A stretch of DNA of 64,000 nt. Source: CAWGJF01 sp963822905. GTDB lineage: Bacteria; Bacteroidota; Ignavibacteria; Ignavibacteriales; Ignavibacteriaceae. Under the pieces are notes generated by a model. That model had not been told where the DNA came from. It did not search any database and was given only the letters and a program-made list of their open reading frames with translations. Positions 9,529-17,539 of this stretch are shown in pieces. Positions within the stretch are counted from its first letter, which is position 1, and the number at the start of each line of letters is the position of its first letter. The stretch is from contig CAWGJF010000003.1 of NCBI GenBank assembly GCA_963822905.1, positions 496,001-560,000 of the forward strand. Reading direction: 5' to 3'. The position numbers were made by a program, and so were the translations under genes.

Positions 9529-11406
9529 TTAATTTTGTGCAAGAGGCACGGTAAAAATAAATTTACTACCTTTATTGACTTCACTTTCAACATTGATTAA
9601 TCCACCATTCTTTTCAACAAATTCTTTGCAAAGTATTAATCCAAGCCCTGTGCCTTTTTCATTTGCTGTACCATCATGTTTGTATTGAACATCGATTCTG
9701 AATAATTTTTCCATGTCTTCTTTTGAAATTCCGATTCCTGAATCTTCAATAGAAATTTTAGCAATTGTATTTTCGATTTTTACATTTACTAAAACCTGTC
9801 CATCTGTTCCTGTAAATTTAATTGCATTAGAAACAAGGTTTCTCATTACTGTTTCGATCATATATTTGTCTGCATAAATAATTACATTTTCAGGAATATT
9901 ACTTGAAAGTAAAATTTTCTTCGAATTACTCATTTCCTCATATAATGAAAGTATCTCATTACAAATTTCGTTAAAATTAATTTTACTCTTTTCAACTTCA
10001 AGCCTGCCTGTCTGAAGCCTTGACCACTCCAGCAAATTAAGAATAAGATTGTATAATTTCTGTGCTGATTTATGAACATTAATTAAAGAATCAATAACTT
10101 CTTCTTCATTCATGTCATTGTAAAACTGAACCATATACTCAGTTATACCAAGCAAAGCATTAAACGGGCTTCGCAGGTCGTGTGAAATGATTGAAAAGAA
10201 TTTATCTTTTGAAACATTTAAAGTTTTTAATTGTTCGGTATAACTTGCTAGAGCTTCTTCCGTTTTTTTTCTTTGTGTTATATCCTGGCATTGAGTTACA
10301 AAATAAAGAGGGTTATTATTTGAATCTTTTACTAATGACACAGTTGTTGAACTCCAGATAATCTCGCCATTTTTATGCAGATATTTTTTCTCAATATTAG
10401 CGCTTTCATTTATTTCACTGTTAAGCAATGAGTCACGCAAAGCGATTGATTTTTTAATGTCATCCGGGTGGGTGATAAATGAAAAGTCCATTTTTAACAA
10501 TTCATTTTCATCATAACCCAAAATTGTACAAAATGCTTTATTAACTTTTGTGAAAGCTTTTTCCGGCGGGAAAATAGCCATGCCAATACCTGAGTTTTCA
10601 AATACACTTCTGAATCTCTGTTCACTTTTACTTAATTCAATTTCCGAATTTTTTCTGTCTGTAATATCGGTTGTTGCCCCGACTAATCTAAATTGATTTG
10701 AACCTTCTGACTTTAAAACGATTGCATTTTCTGTAACCCAAAACACTTCACCATCATTCATAAATAACTTATGTTCAAAAAAGAGTTCTGAACAATTATC
10801 ATCCTGGCATTTGTCGATCAATTCCAGGAAATTATATTTATCATCTTCATTGAATAATTTAAGCCAATCATTAAATGAAATTATTATTGAATTACTTCTT
10901 ACCCTGAAAAATTCAATAAAACTCTTATCCGTGATTAACTTTTTCTCCTTCAACAATAATTCCCAAACACATGTTCTGCCTGCTTTAACCGCGATTTCAA
11001 ATCTTTGTTGATTTTCAACAAGCCGCATACCGATCTTGTCTTTGTAAAGAGCCATTTCAATTGTTCTGTGTAGTTCCCTGATTTCAAAAGGTTTAATCAG
11101 GTAACCAAATGGTTCAGTTAGTTTTGCCCGTTGAAAGGTTTCCTCATCTGTGTATGAAGTTAAATAAATAATTGGCAGGTTGTGTTTTTTTCGAATTAAA
11201 TCAGCAGTATCTATTCCATCAAGTTCACCCTTTAATTTTATATCCATTAAAACAAGATCAGGTTTTTCAAGCTCAACTTTTTCAAGTGCCTGTTCAGATG
11301 AAGAAGCAATTCCCGTAACCCTATAGCCGGAATTTTGTAATCGCTTTTCAATATTTATTGCAACAATTACTTCATCTTCAACAATCAGGATTTTCGTATC
11401 AGTCAT
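9529..11406 (-). CDS. receiver-PAS-PAS histidine kinase
   Basis: The 625-residue protein starts with a receiver domain (Asp55 in LVLMDIKLKG, Lys in GYLIKPF near 104). Two PAS domains follow (about 130-255 and 262-380; endings TDITDRK and QDITQRK), then a classical HisKA with His409 in ISHDLRSPFN and an HATPase_c domain (NLVSNAIKFTG, DSGIGI, GTGLGL). The N-terminal receiver means it is probably itself phosphorylated by another kinase; the HisKA_2 kinase encoded only three bases upstream is the natural candidate. There is no membrane segment. No output regulator lies next to it. Confidence 0.92.
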   Translation of the reverse strand: MTDTKILIVEDEVIVAINIEKRLQNSGYRVTGIASSSEQALEKVELEKPDLVLMDIKLKGELDGIDTADLIRKKHNLPIIYLTSYTDEETFQRAKLTEPFGYLIKPFEIRELHRTIEMALYKDKIGMRLVENQQRFEIAVKAGRTCVWELLLKEKKLITDKSFIEFFRVRSNSIIISFNDWLKLFNEDDKYNFLELIDKCQDDNCSELFFEHKLFMNDGEVFWVTENAIVLKSEGSNQFRLVGATTDITDRKNSEIELSKSEQRFRSVFENSGIGMAIFPPEKAFTKVNKAFCTILGYDENELLKMDFSFITHPDDIKKSIALRDSLLNSEINESANIEKKYLHKNGEIIWSSTTVSLVKDSNNNPLYFVTQCQDITQRKKTEEALASYTEQLKTLNVSKDKFFSIISHDLRSPFNALLGITEYMVQFYNDMNEEEVIDSLINVHKSAQKLYNLILNLLEWSRLQTGRLEVEKSKINFNEICNEILSLYEEMSNSKKILLSSNIPENVIIYADKYMIETVMRNLVSNAIKFTGTDGQVLVNVKIENTIAKISIEDSGIGISKEDMEKLFRIDVQYKHDGTANEKGTGLGLILCKEFVEKNGGLINVESEVNKGSKFIFTVPLAQN

Positions 11407-11409
11407 TAA

Positions 11410-13584
11410 TTATTCTTCAGCTTTCTGGATGAAATCAGGTTTAGGAAAGATTATTTTTACATTAGTACCGTTTTCTGAATCAAAAGATATGGTTCCTTTA
11501 AGCTGCTGCACAAATAAATCAACAAGCTGCAAGCCAAGAGAAGATATATTTTCTCTATTTTTTCGATTTGGAATTCCTTCTCCATCATCTTTGACGGAAA
11601 GCAACAGCTTATCCTTTTCAAAAATCTTAAGTGAAATTAATACTGTTCCCCTGGATTTGTTCAGAAATGCATACTTCATTGAATTTGATACAAGCTCAGT
11701 TATAATTAGCCCACAGGGAATCGCAAGATCTAAATTCAGCAAAAGATTATCAACATCATTCAGAATTATAATTTCGGTTGAATTCGGAATAAAGGTTCCT
11801 TCAAGATATTCTGTCAAGCTTTGAACATATTCTGTTGCGTTGATCCTTGAAAGGTTCTCGGATTTATAAAGCCTTTCATGAATTAAAGCCATTGATCTGA
11901 TCCTGCTCTGGCTGCTTCTGAAGGATTCAAGGGTAGAAGGATCTGAAATTGTATCAGCCTGTAAATCCAATAAACTGGAAATTGTCTGCAGGTTGTTCTT
12001 AACCCTATGATGTATTTCTCTTAAGAGAGTCTCTTTTTCTTTTAAGGAGCTCTGCAATTTTTTTTCGGCTTCTACTTGCTGCGAGATGTCCTGCAATGTA
12101 GATATCATCAGGTTCTGGTCATAAAGAGGGATAGTTTTTGCCGAAATGAATTTTTTATCTCCTGTTTTGCTGCTTATTTCCACATCATGCCAGAATAAAT
12201 TTTCAGGTCTTTTGTCTTTGATGTCAGAATTCATTTGTGTGGAAATTAATTTTCTATAATCCTGGTCAGCATAAACTTTATTGATAAATGTTTTAATATC
12301 CGGGATTTCAATATGTTCATATCCAAAGATTGATTGGAATTCTTTGTTCATAAAATTGATTAGTCCTGAATCTATTTCATTTACGGTTATTCCAATCGGC
12401 AGATTATTAAGAATGGTTTCAATATACTTATTACGGTTTTTCAAATTCACTTCATATTCTTTTAAATCAGTGATATCTCTGCCTGACGAAACAATTGAAA
12501 TAATTTCTCCGTTCTCATCAATCACGGCTTTTAGCTGCCATGCTAACCATCTTATTCCCTGAATTGTTTGAACTCTCTGTTCTACATAACAGGTATATGG
12601 AGGAAAATCAAGAGATTTCATTGTCTCGTTTACACTTGCTTTATCATCTTCTAATATAAAATCTAAAAAAGATTTCTGACTGAGATCTTTTTCTGTTGTT
12701 CCAACCAGTTTAGAATATGAAGGGCTTACAAATGTAAACTTCCATTCATAATCCATTTCAGTAAGAAAATCTGTTTGATTTTCTATGAGAAACCTGTAAT
12801 TCTGTTCGCTCTTATTCAATGCTTCTCTTGCTTCAATCTCTGCTGTAACATCGAGCAGTAAAGCCTGGATAGCAGGTTTCCCTTCATATTCAGTAAGATT
12901 TACGTAAACATCCATTACTTTGACTCTTCCATCCTTACATACCAATCGAAATTTATAATGAGGGGGAACTTCTAACCCTTTGATTCTCTGGTTGTAATTT
13001 AACCACATTAATTTACGATCATTCTCATGGGCGAGACTCAAAATCTGTCTTAAATTGAGCGATAGAAGTTCATCTAAAGTGTATCCTGCAATTTTAGCAA
13101 AGGCGGGATTTGTATAAACTATTTTTAAATCCTGAAGTATTACTATTCCCTGTATGGATTTTTCAATTAGCTGACGATATTTATTCTCAGATGATTTCAG
13201 ATCTTCATAAATTTTTTCACCAGCCTGGTTTGATTTTAATACAAAGAGAATTTTCTTCTCATTATTTGGGTCTTGAAGAAATGAAACAAGAACATTAATC
13301 TTTTGTTTAACCCCATTATTGCATTTTATTATTAAATCCTTCTGAAATGTTTTTTTTTCTTTTAAAGTAAATTTTATTTCGGAAAATTGATCGTCATCAA
13401 AAAGAAGTTCAGGCGAGTTGCCGATTAATTCTGAATCTTTATAGCCGGTAAATTTTTGGTGTGATGAACTCTGTTCAAGGTAGTGCCAGTTTGAATCAAG
13501 TATTGCATAATTTTCATTTAAAAGCTGCAAAACAGTTTTGTATGAGGATTTCCTTTCACCTTTCTGTTTGGTTATTTCTCTCAT
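11410..13584 (-). CDS. multi-PAS sensor kinase of the HisKA_2 class
   Basis: The 724-residue protein carries about four or five PAS domains (residues about 15-500; junctions include LLDVTAEIEA, GRDITDLKE and LQDISQQVEA). The kinase core has His525 in LREIHHRVKNN, which defines the HisKA_2/HWE-like class, followed by an ATPase domain (ELVSNSMKYAF, DDGEGIP, LGLQLVDLFV). Kinases of this class often signal to stand-alone receivers. The gene immediately downstream, three bases away, encodes a receiver-PAS-kinase, which fits a two-step relay. It appears to be a soluble cytoplasmic sensor. Confidence 0.9.
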   Translation of the reverse strand: MREITKQKGERKSSYKTVLQLLNENYAILDSNWHYLEQSSSHQKFTGYKDSELIGNSPELLFDDDQFSEIKFTLKEKKTFQKDLIIKCNNGVKQKINVLVSFLQDPNNEKKILFVLKSNQAGEKIYEDLKSSENKYRQLIEKSIQGIVILQDLKIVYTNPAFAKIAGYTLDELLSLNLRQILSLAHENDRKLMWLNYNQRIKGLEVPPHYKFRLVCKDGRVKVMDVYVNLTEYEGKPAIQALLLDVTAEIEAREALNKSEQNYRFLIENQTDFLTEMDYEWKFTFVSPSYSKLVGTTEKDLSQKSFLDFILEDDKASVNETMKSLDFPPYTCYVEQRVQTIQGIRWLAWQLKAVIDENGEIISIVSSGRDITDLKEYEVNLKNRNKYIETILNNLPIGITVNEIDSGLINFMNKEFQSIFGYEHIEIPDIKTFINKVYADQDYRKLISTQMNSDIKDKRPENLFWHDVEISSKTGDKKFISAKTIPLYDQNLMISTLQDISQQVEAEKKLQSSLKEKETLLREIHHRVKNNLQTISSLLDLQADTISDPSTLESFRSSQSRIRSMALIHERLYKSENLSRINATEYVQSLTEYLEGTFIPNSTEIIILNDVDNLLLNLDLAIPCGLIITELVSNSMKYAFLNKSRGTVLISLKIFEKDKLLLSVKDDGEGIPNRKNRENISSLGLQLVDLFVQQLKGTISFDSENGTNVKIIFPKPDFIQKAEE

Positions 13585-13703
13585 AAAGGATCAAAAATTA
13601 TAGCTAATTCAGAATTATCTTCTGAAAATTACCCCATTTAACTTCAAAAGTTATCATTAGTTTTTACCAATTGAAAATTGGATTTTAATTTGATTTTTGA
13701 TTA

Positions 13704-14654
13704 TCAAAAATTCAGCAATTTTTCACTATACCTTTCTTTAAATCCATTCAATCCTTGCAGACCACCAGTATGAATTGCGATTATAGTTGAACCCTTTTTA
13801 AAATATCCTTTGTTTATTAAATCGATTATTCCAAACATCATTTTCCCCGTATAAAGCGGATCAGTTTGTATCCCGGTATTTTCAAAGAATTCATTAATAA
13901 ATTCTAAAAGCAATTTATTAAATTTTGCGTATCCACCGAAGTGATAATCAAAAATAATTTCCCAATTCGATTGATTCTGAATTTCGGATCTTTCTCTTGT
14001 AAATTGTAAAACAGTCTGATTTAAGAAACCTGCATTCTTCAAAACAGCAATTCCAATTGCTTTTTTATTCTTATGATTTATTAATCCGTTTATTATTCCG
14101 GCAAGAGTGCCACCAGATCCAGCAGGGACAACTATTGTATCAAATTCAACATCAATACTTTGAGGTATTTCTTCGCAACCCTTTACTGCAAGTTGGTTTG
14201 TGCCGCCCTCCGGAATTAAATAGAAATCACCAAACTTATTTTCTAATTGAGTTATAAATTCAGGATTTGTTTTCATCCTGTATTCACTTCGGGATAGATA
14301 AAATATTTTCATTCCATATTCTTTTGCAAATGCTAATGTCGAATTTAGCGGAAGATGTTCCTCGCCGCGGATAATTCCAATAGTTTTAAATCCCAAACTT
14401 TTTCCTGCTGATGCAACTGCAAATATATGATTCGAGTATGCTCCACCGAAAGTCAATAGAGTGTCGATTTTTTGTTTTTTTGCTTCCAGAAGATTATGCT
14501 TCAGTTTATACCATTTGTTCCCGGATATAGCAGGATGAAGAAGGTCGTCTCTTTTAATATATAAATTTATGCCGGATATATTAAACCTTGGCAGGTCAAT
14601 TTTCTGAAGCGGGGTATTTTTTTGAATTTCAAGTTGTTCTTCAATAGAATGCAA
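13704..14654 (-). CDS. PLP-dependent ACC deaminase / D-cysteine desulfhydrase family
   Basis: A 316-residue fold-type II PLP enzyme. The Schiff-base lysine is probably Lys47 in SGNKWYK; the substrate-carboxylate loop is FGGAYSNH and the phosphate loop PAGSGGT. Family members deaminate 1-aminocyclopropane-1-carboxylate or release sulfide from D-cysteine; sequence reading alone cannot tell these apart, and DcyD-like activity is the commoner in bacteria. The only plausible start is a TTG at 14654 (a stop lies one codon upstream and there is no ATG before the conserved region); GAGG is nine bases upstream. It diverges from the DUF4301 gene. Confidence 0.85.
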   Translation of the reverse strand: MHSIEEQLEIQKNTPLQKIDLPRFNISGINLYIKRDDLLHPAISGNKWYKLKHNLLEAKKQKIDTLLTFGGAYSNHIFAVASAGKSLGFKTIGIIRGEEHLPLNSTLAFAKEYGMKIFYLSRSEYRMKTNPEFITQLENKFGDFYLIPEGGTNQLAVKGCEEIPQSIDVEFDTIVVPAGSGGTLAGIINGLINHKNKKAIGIAVLKNAGFLNQTVLQFTRERSEIQNQSNWEIIFDYHFGGYAKFNKLLLEFINEFFENTGIQTDPLYTGKMMFGIIDLINKGYFKKGSTIIAIHTGGLQGLNGFKERYSEKLLNF

Positions 14655-14728
14655 CTAAACTAACCTCATTTGAATAATGTTTTGTTTAAATTTGATCCGG
14701 TAAATTTCATCAAAAAAATCCTTCTAGT

Positions 14729-16297
14729 ATGCAAAGCGAAGAAAAAAGAAAACTTGAGGAAGAATATAAAAATTCTCCTGATTCATTTGATATACCGATT
14801 GAAAAACTATTCCGGCAAATTGAAATATTTGAAAAGGGAGTCTCATTTATTCATCTGAAAAAACCTGCGTTGGTTGGAGATGGGATTTTAAAGCTTAGTG
14901 AAACTGAGGCAGAAAAGTTCAGAAAAATTGGTGAAGCTGAAATAGCAAATGGAAGAGCGACCAAATTCGTTCCTGCTTCAGGTGCCGCCAGCCGAATGTT
15001 TAAAAAACTACAAGCTTGTTTAGCTGACAATCAGAACTTATCAATAGAAGAATTAAAAAACAAAGCAGACGCCGGAGATAAAGATTGCCAGTCAACACAT
15101 GAGTTTATTTCTAAAATTAAAAAGTTTGCATTTTCCGAAAAACTTTTCAATTTGTTTAAGGAAAAAGGGACAGATAATCCTAAATGGTCAGATATTGTTA
15201 GGTTACTTGTTGATGAAGATGGGCTAAATTACTCCAATCAGCCAAAGGGAAGTATCCTTTTTCATTATTACTCTGATGGTGAGAGAACTGCTTTTGAAGA
15301 ACAACTTGTTGAAGGTATGAATTATGCGATGAATTCAAATAAAGAAGTAAAAATTCATTTTACTATCTCCCCGGAACATGAAGAACTGTTTAATTCAATA
15401 GTTAAAAGGTTTGTCGATTCAAAAAAGAAAGATCAAATTAAATTTGATATTAAATATTCATTTCAAAAAAAATCTACAAATACAGTTGCTGTTACAAACA
15501 ACAATGAAATTTTCAGAGATGAGAACGGGAAACCGGTGTTCAGACCTGCCGGACATGGTGCTCTGCTTGAAAATTTAAATGAACTCAATGCAGATATTAT
15601 CCTGATTAAAAATATTGACAATATTGCTCATGATCGTTTAAAAGCGGAAACATACAAGTATAAAAAGATACTTGTTGGAGTTCTTTCAGATATTCAGAAA
15701 AAAACTTTCAAGTATCTGAAATTGCTTGAAGATAAAACTTTGGACGATTCTGGAATTAAAGAAATTGAATCTTTTGCGGAATCAAGATTATTCCAGGTTA
15801 TTGATGGTAGGTTTGGTAGTCTTAAAATAAATGAAAAAGGGAAATATTTGTTTGAATTACTGAATAGACCAATTAGAGTTTGCGGAATGGTAAAAAATGA
15901 AGGTGAATCCGGCGGAGGACCATTCTGGGTTGAAAATGAATTTGGAAATAAATCATTGCAGGCTGTTGAAAGTGTGCAAATAAATTTAAATGATTCTGAG
16001 CAAGAGAGACTTTTTAATTCATCGACTCACTTTAGTCCTGTTGATTTTATTTGCGGTGTAAAAGATTATAAAGGAGACAATTTTAGTCTCGGGAACTTTT
16101 CTGATCCGGATACTGTCCTGATAACAAAAAAATCAAAAGATGGCAAAGAGTTAAAAGCTCTCGAATTACCCGGCTTATGGAATGGGGGAATGGCAGGGTG
16201 GATAACAATTTTTGTTGAGGTACCTTTGATTACATTTAACCCGGTGAAAGAAGTGAATGATCTGTTAAAACCTGCACACCAGCCCAAAGAAAATTAA
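14729..16297 (+). CDS. DUF4301 family protein
   Basis: A 522-residue soluble protein matching DUF4301, a family common in Bacteroidota and relatives with no proven activity. The N-terminal part carries a glycine/alanine-rich phosphate-binding-like loop, PASGAASRMFK, after a strand; FRPAGHGALLENLNEL and GESGGGPFW are other strikingly conserved-looking stretches. The first two resemble nucleotidyltransferase or sugar-nucleotide-binding loops, which is inference only. The start at 14729 leaves a 74-base divergent intergenic region with the PLP enzyme. No partner gene is evident; it stands alone between divergent and convergent neighbours. Confidence 0.8.
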   Translation: MQSEEKRKLEEEYKNSPDSFDIPIEKLFRQIEIFEKGVSFIHLKKPALVGDGILKLSETEAEKFRKIGEAEIANGRATKFVPASGAASRMFKKLQACLADNQNLSIEELKNKADAGDKDCQSTHEFISKIKKFAFSEKLFNLFKEKGTDNPKWSDIVRLLVDEDGLNYSNQPKGSILFHYYSDGERTAFEEQLVEGMNYAMNSNKEVKIHFTISPEHEELFNSIVKRFVDSKKKDQIKFDIKYSFQKKSTNTVAVTNNNEIFRDENGKPVFRPAGHGALLENLNELNADIILIKNIDNIAHDRLKAETYKYKKILVGVLSDIQKKTFKYLKLLEDKTLDDSGIKEIESFAESRLFQVIDGRFGSLKINEKGKYLFELLNRPIRVCGMVKNEGESGGGPFWVENEFGNKSLQAVESVQINLNDSEQERLFNSSTHFSPVDFICGVKDYKGDNFSLGNFSDPDTVLITKKSKDGKELKALELPGLWNGGMAGWITIFVEVPLITFNPVKEVNDLLKPAHQPKEN

Positions 16298-16318
16298 ATA
16301 TGTAAATTTAATAGAGGA

Positions 16319-16367
16319 ACTCATCCGCCATTCCGGGAGGCGCTGACCGGAATTAAAACGGATGAGT
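16319..16367. repeat. nested inverted repeat with possible pseudoknot
   Basis: An outer 9-bp stem (16319-16327 with 16359-16367, ACTCATCCG/CGGATGAGT) encloses an inner 7-bp stem (16330-16336 with 16347-16353, ATTCCGG/CCGGAAT). The inner loop contains GGCG (16339-16342), complementary to CGCC at 16326-16329, so a pseudoknot is possible. It lies between convergent genes and lacks a T-run on either side. It could be a REP-like palindromic repeat, an RNA element, or part of a bidirectional terminator with the hairpin just downstream. Confidence 0.6.
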
Positions 16368-16377
16368 GAAGTATGTT

Positions 16378-16402
16378 GAATTATAGTGAACTTCTATAAT
16401 TC
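16378..16402. terminator. hairpin between convergent genes
   Basis: A perfect 9-bp stem GAATTATAG/CTATAATTC with a 7-base loop, 80 bases after the DUF4301 stop and 32 bases after the stop of the small minus-strand gene. It is AT-rich with no clear U-tract, so terminator function is only a guess from position. Confidence 0.3.
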
Positions 16403-16433
16403 TGTGGGAGCGAAAAATTATAGTATCAAATTT

Positions 16434-16700
16434 CTAAGAGCTATATGCTTTCGGTGGATTGTGAACAATTTTTCTGATCGTATCAAATTGTAGGTATGGA
16501 TATTCCTCCCTTAATGAATCGATTGCATCTCCCGTCCTGAATTTCTGAGCACGTAAAGCTTTAAACTTTTTCCTGATCTCATAATCCCGAACTGCTCTAT
16601 CGTTTATTAGTCCGCGGTTGTTCAGCAGCTCATAAACTTCATCACTGATTAAATCTGACAGGGGGTTGGTCAGGGATTTTTTGATTTCTATTGAATCCAT
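16434..16700 (-). CDS. small HTH-like protein, 88 residues
   Basis: A basic-acidic, helical 88-residue protein. The stretch from about 33 to 80 (IND-RAVRDYEIRKKFKALRA, then a helix pair ending in FDTIRKIVHN) has the look of a small helix-turn-helix, similar in pattern to Mor-type DNA-binding domains, where a repeated helix precedes a recognition helix with xxxxIRKIV. DNA binding is inference. AAAGGGAAG lies five bases upstream of the ATG, a good ribosome site, which supports expression. It lies downstream of the LuxR-type regulator on the same strand with 196 bases between. Confidence 0.55.
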   Translation of the reverse strand: MDSIEIKKSLTNPLSDLISDEVYELLNNRGLINDRAVRDYEIRKKFKALRAQKFRTGDAIDSLREEYPYLQFDTIRKIVHNPPKAYSS

Positions 16701-16871
16701 TTGACTTCCCTTTCTTTATTGTGATTGATAATACTTGCTTCCTTTTTAATCAGGATTTTAATTCGAAGACGGATGATGAAAAATCCTAAATCAAATCTAT
16801 TAATGATTTTATGGTTTACAACCACATAAGTATGTAAAAGTTACTTGAATTGAGTTGAAGTGGGGGTAATC

Positions 16872-16891
16872 ACCTACATATCTATGTAGGT
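16872..16891. promoter_or_regulatory. perfect 9-2-9 palindrome
   Basis: ACCTACATA-TC-TATGTAGGT is a perfect palindrome five bases beyond the stop of the LuxR-type regulator and 172 bases upstream of the small HTH-like gene. Its arm size suits a dimeric transcription factor; it contains TAC...GTA as in NarL-type sites. It lacks a T-run, so it is not a typical terminator. Confidence 0.4.
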
Positions 16892-16896
16892 AAGAA

Positions 16897-17535
16897 TTAT
16901 ATTATACGTTTACGGATCGCTTTAGCAACAGCTTCTGATTGCGAATGTACGTGGAGTTTTTTATAAATGTTTTTTATATGATGCCTGACTGTATCAACAC
17001 TGATTAATAATTGTTCAGCTATTTCCTGGTAGTTATTTCCATCCGAAAGACGATTTATAACTTCTTTTTCCCTGGTACTTAAAGTATACTCATCAATTTT
17101 ATCAGAAGTAGTTTTTGATTCCTTGAATGCACCGATAACCTGTCTGGCAATTCTTGAACTCATCGGACTACCGCCTTCATTCACTTCTTTTATTGCCTCA
17201 AGTAAACGACTTGGCGGAGTTTTTTTAACTAAATAGCCGCAGGCACCAGCACAAAGTGCATCGAAGACTACTTCACTTTCTTCATAAATTGTTAGCATTA
17301 AAATATCCAGATCTGGTTTAATGACTATTGCTTTTTTAACACCTTCGATTCCATTAATTCCCGGTAGCGCAATATCCATTAAAACAACATCAGCTTTTAA
17401 AGTTTTGAGATTTAAAAGAAAGGATTCACAATCAACAAAAGAACCGATACAATCATATCCTTCTGTTCCGTTTATCAGCGCTGCAAGTCCTTCTCTTATG
17501 GTATTATTATCTTCAACAATTGCAACATTTATCAT
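16897..17535 (-). CDS. NarL/FixJ-type response regulator
   Basis: The 212-residue protein has a receiver domain (Glu8-Asp9 acidic pair, phospho-acceptor Asp54 in VVLMDIALPGI, Lys in GYLVKK near 104) and a LuxR-type DNA-binding domain at about 145-207 (LSTREKEVINRLSDG, SVDTVRHHIKNIYKKL). It starts four bases after the stop of the giant propeller kinase, which is therefore the likely cognate kinase. Targets are unknown; the palindrome five bases past its stop is a possible site. Confidence 0.93.
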   Translation of the reverse strand: MINVAIVEDNNTIREGLAALINGTEGYDCIGSFVDCESFLLNLKTLKADVVLMDIALPGINGIEGVKKAIVIKPDLDILMLTIYEESEVVFDALCAGACGYLVKKTPPSRLLEAIKEVNEGGSPMSSRIARQVIGAFKESKTTSDKIDEYTLSTREKEVINRLSDGNNYQEIAEQLLISVDTVRHHIKNIYKKLHVHSQSEAVAKAIRKRII

Positions 17536-17539
17536 CTTG

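Noticed and set aside
13660..13690. CCAATT/AATTGG hairpin between the multi-PAS kinase and the PLP enzyme as a terminator
   Set aside because: The stem is short and lacks a U-tract on the strand that would need it.
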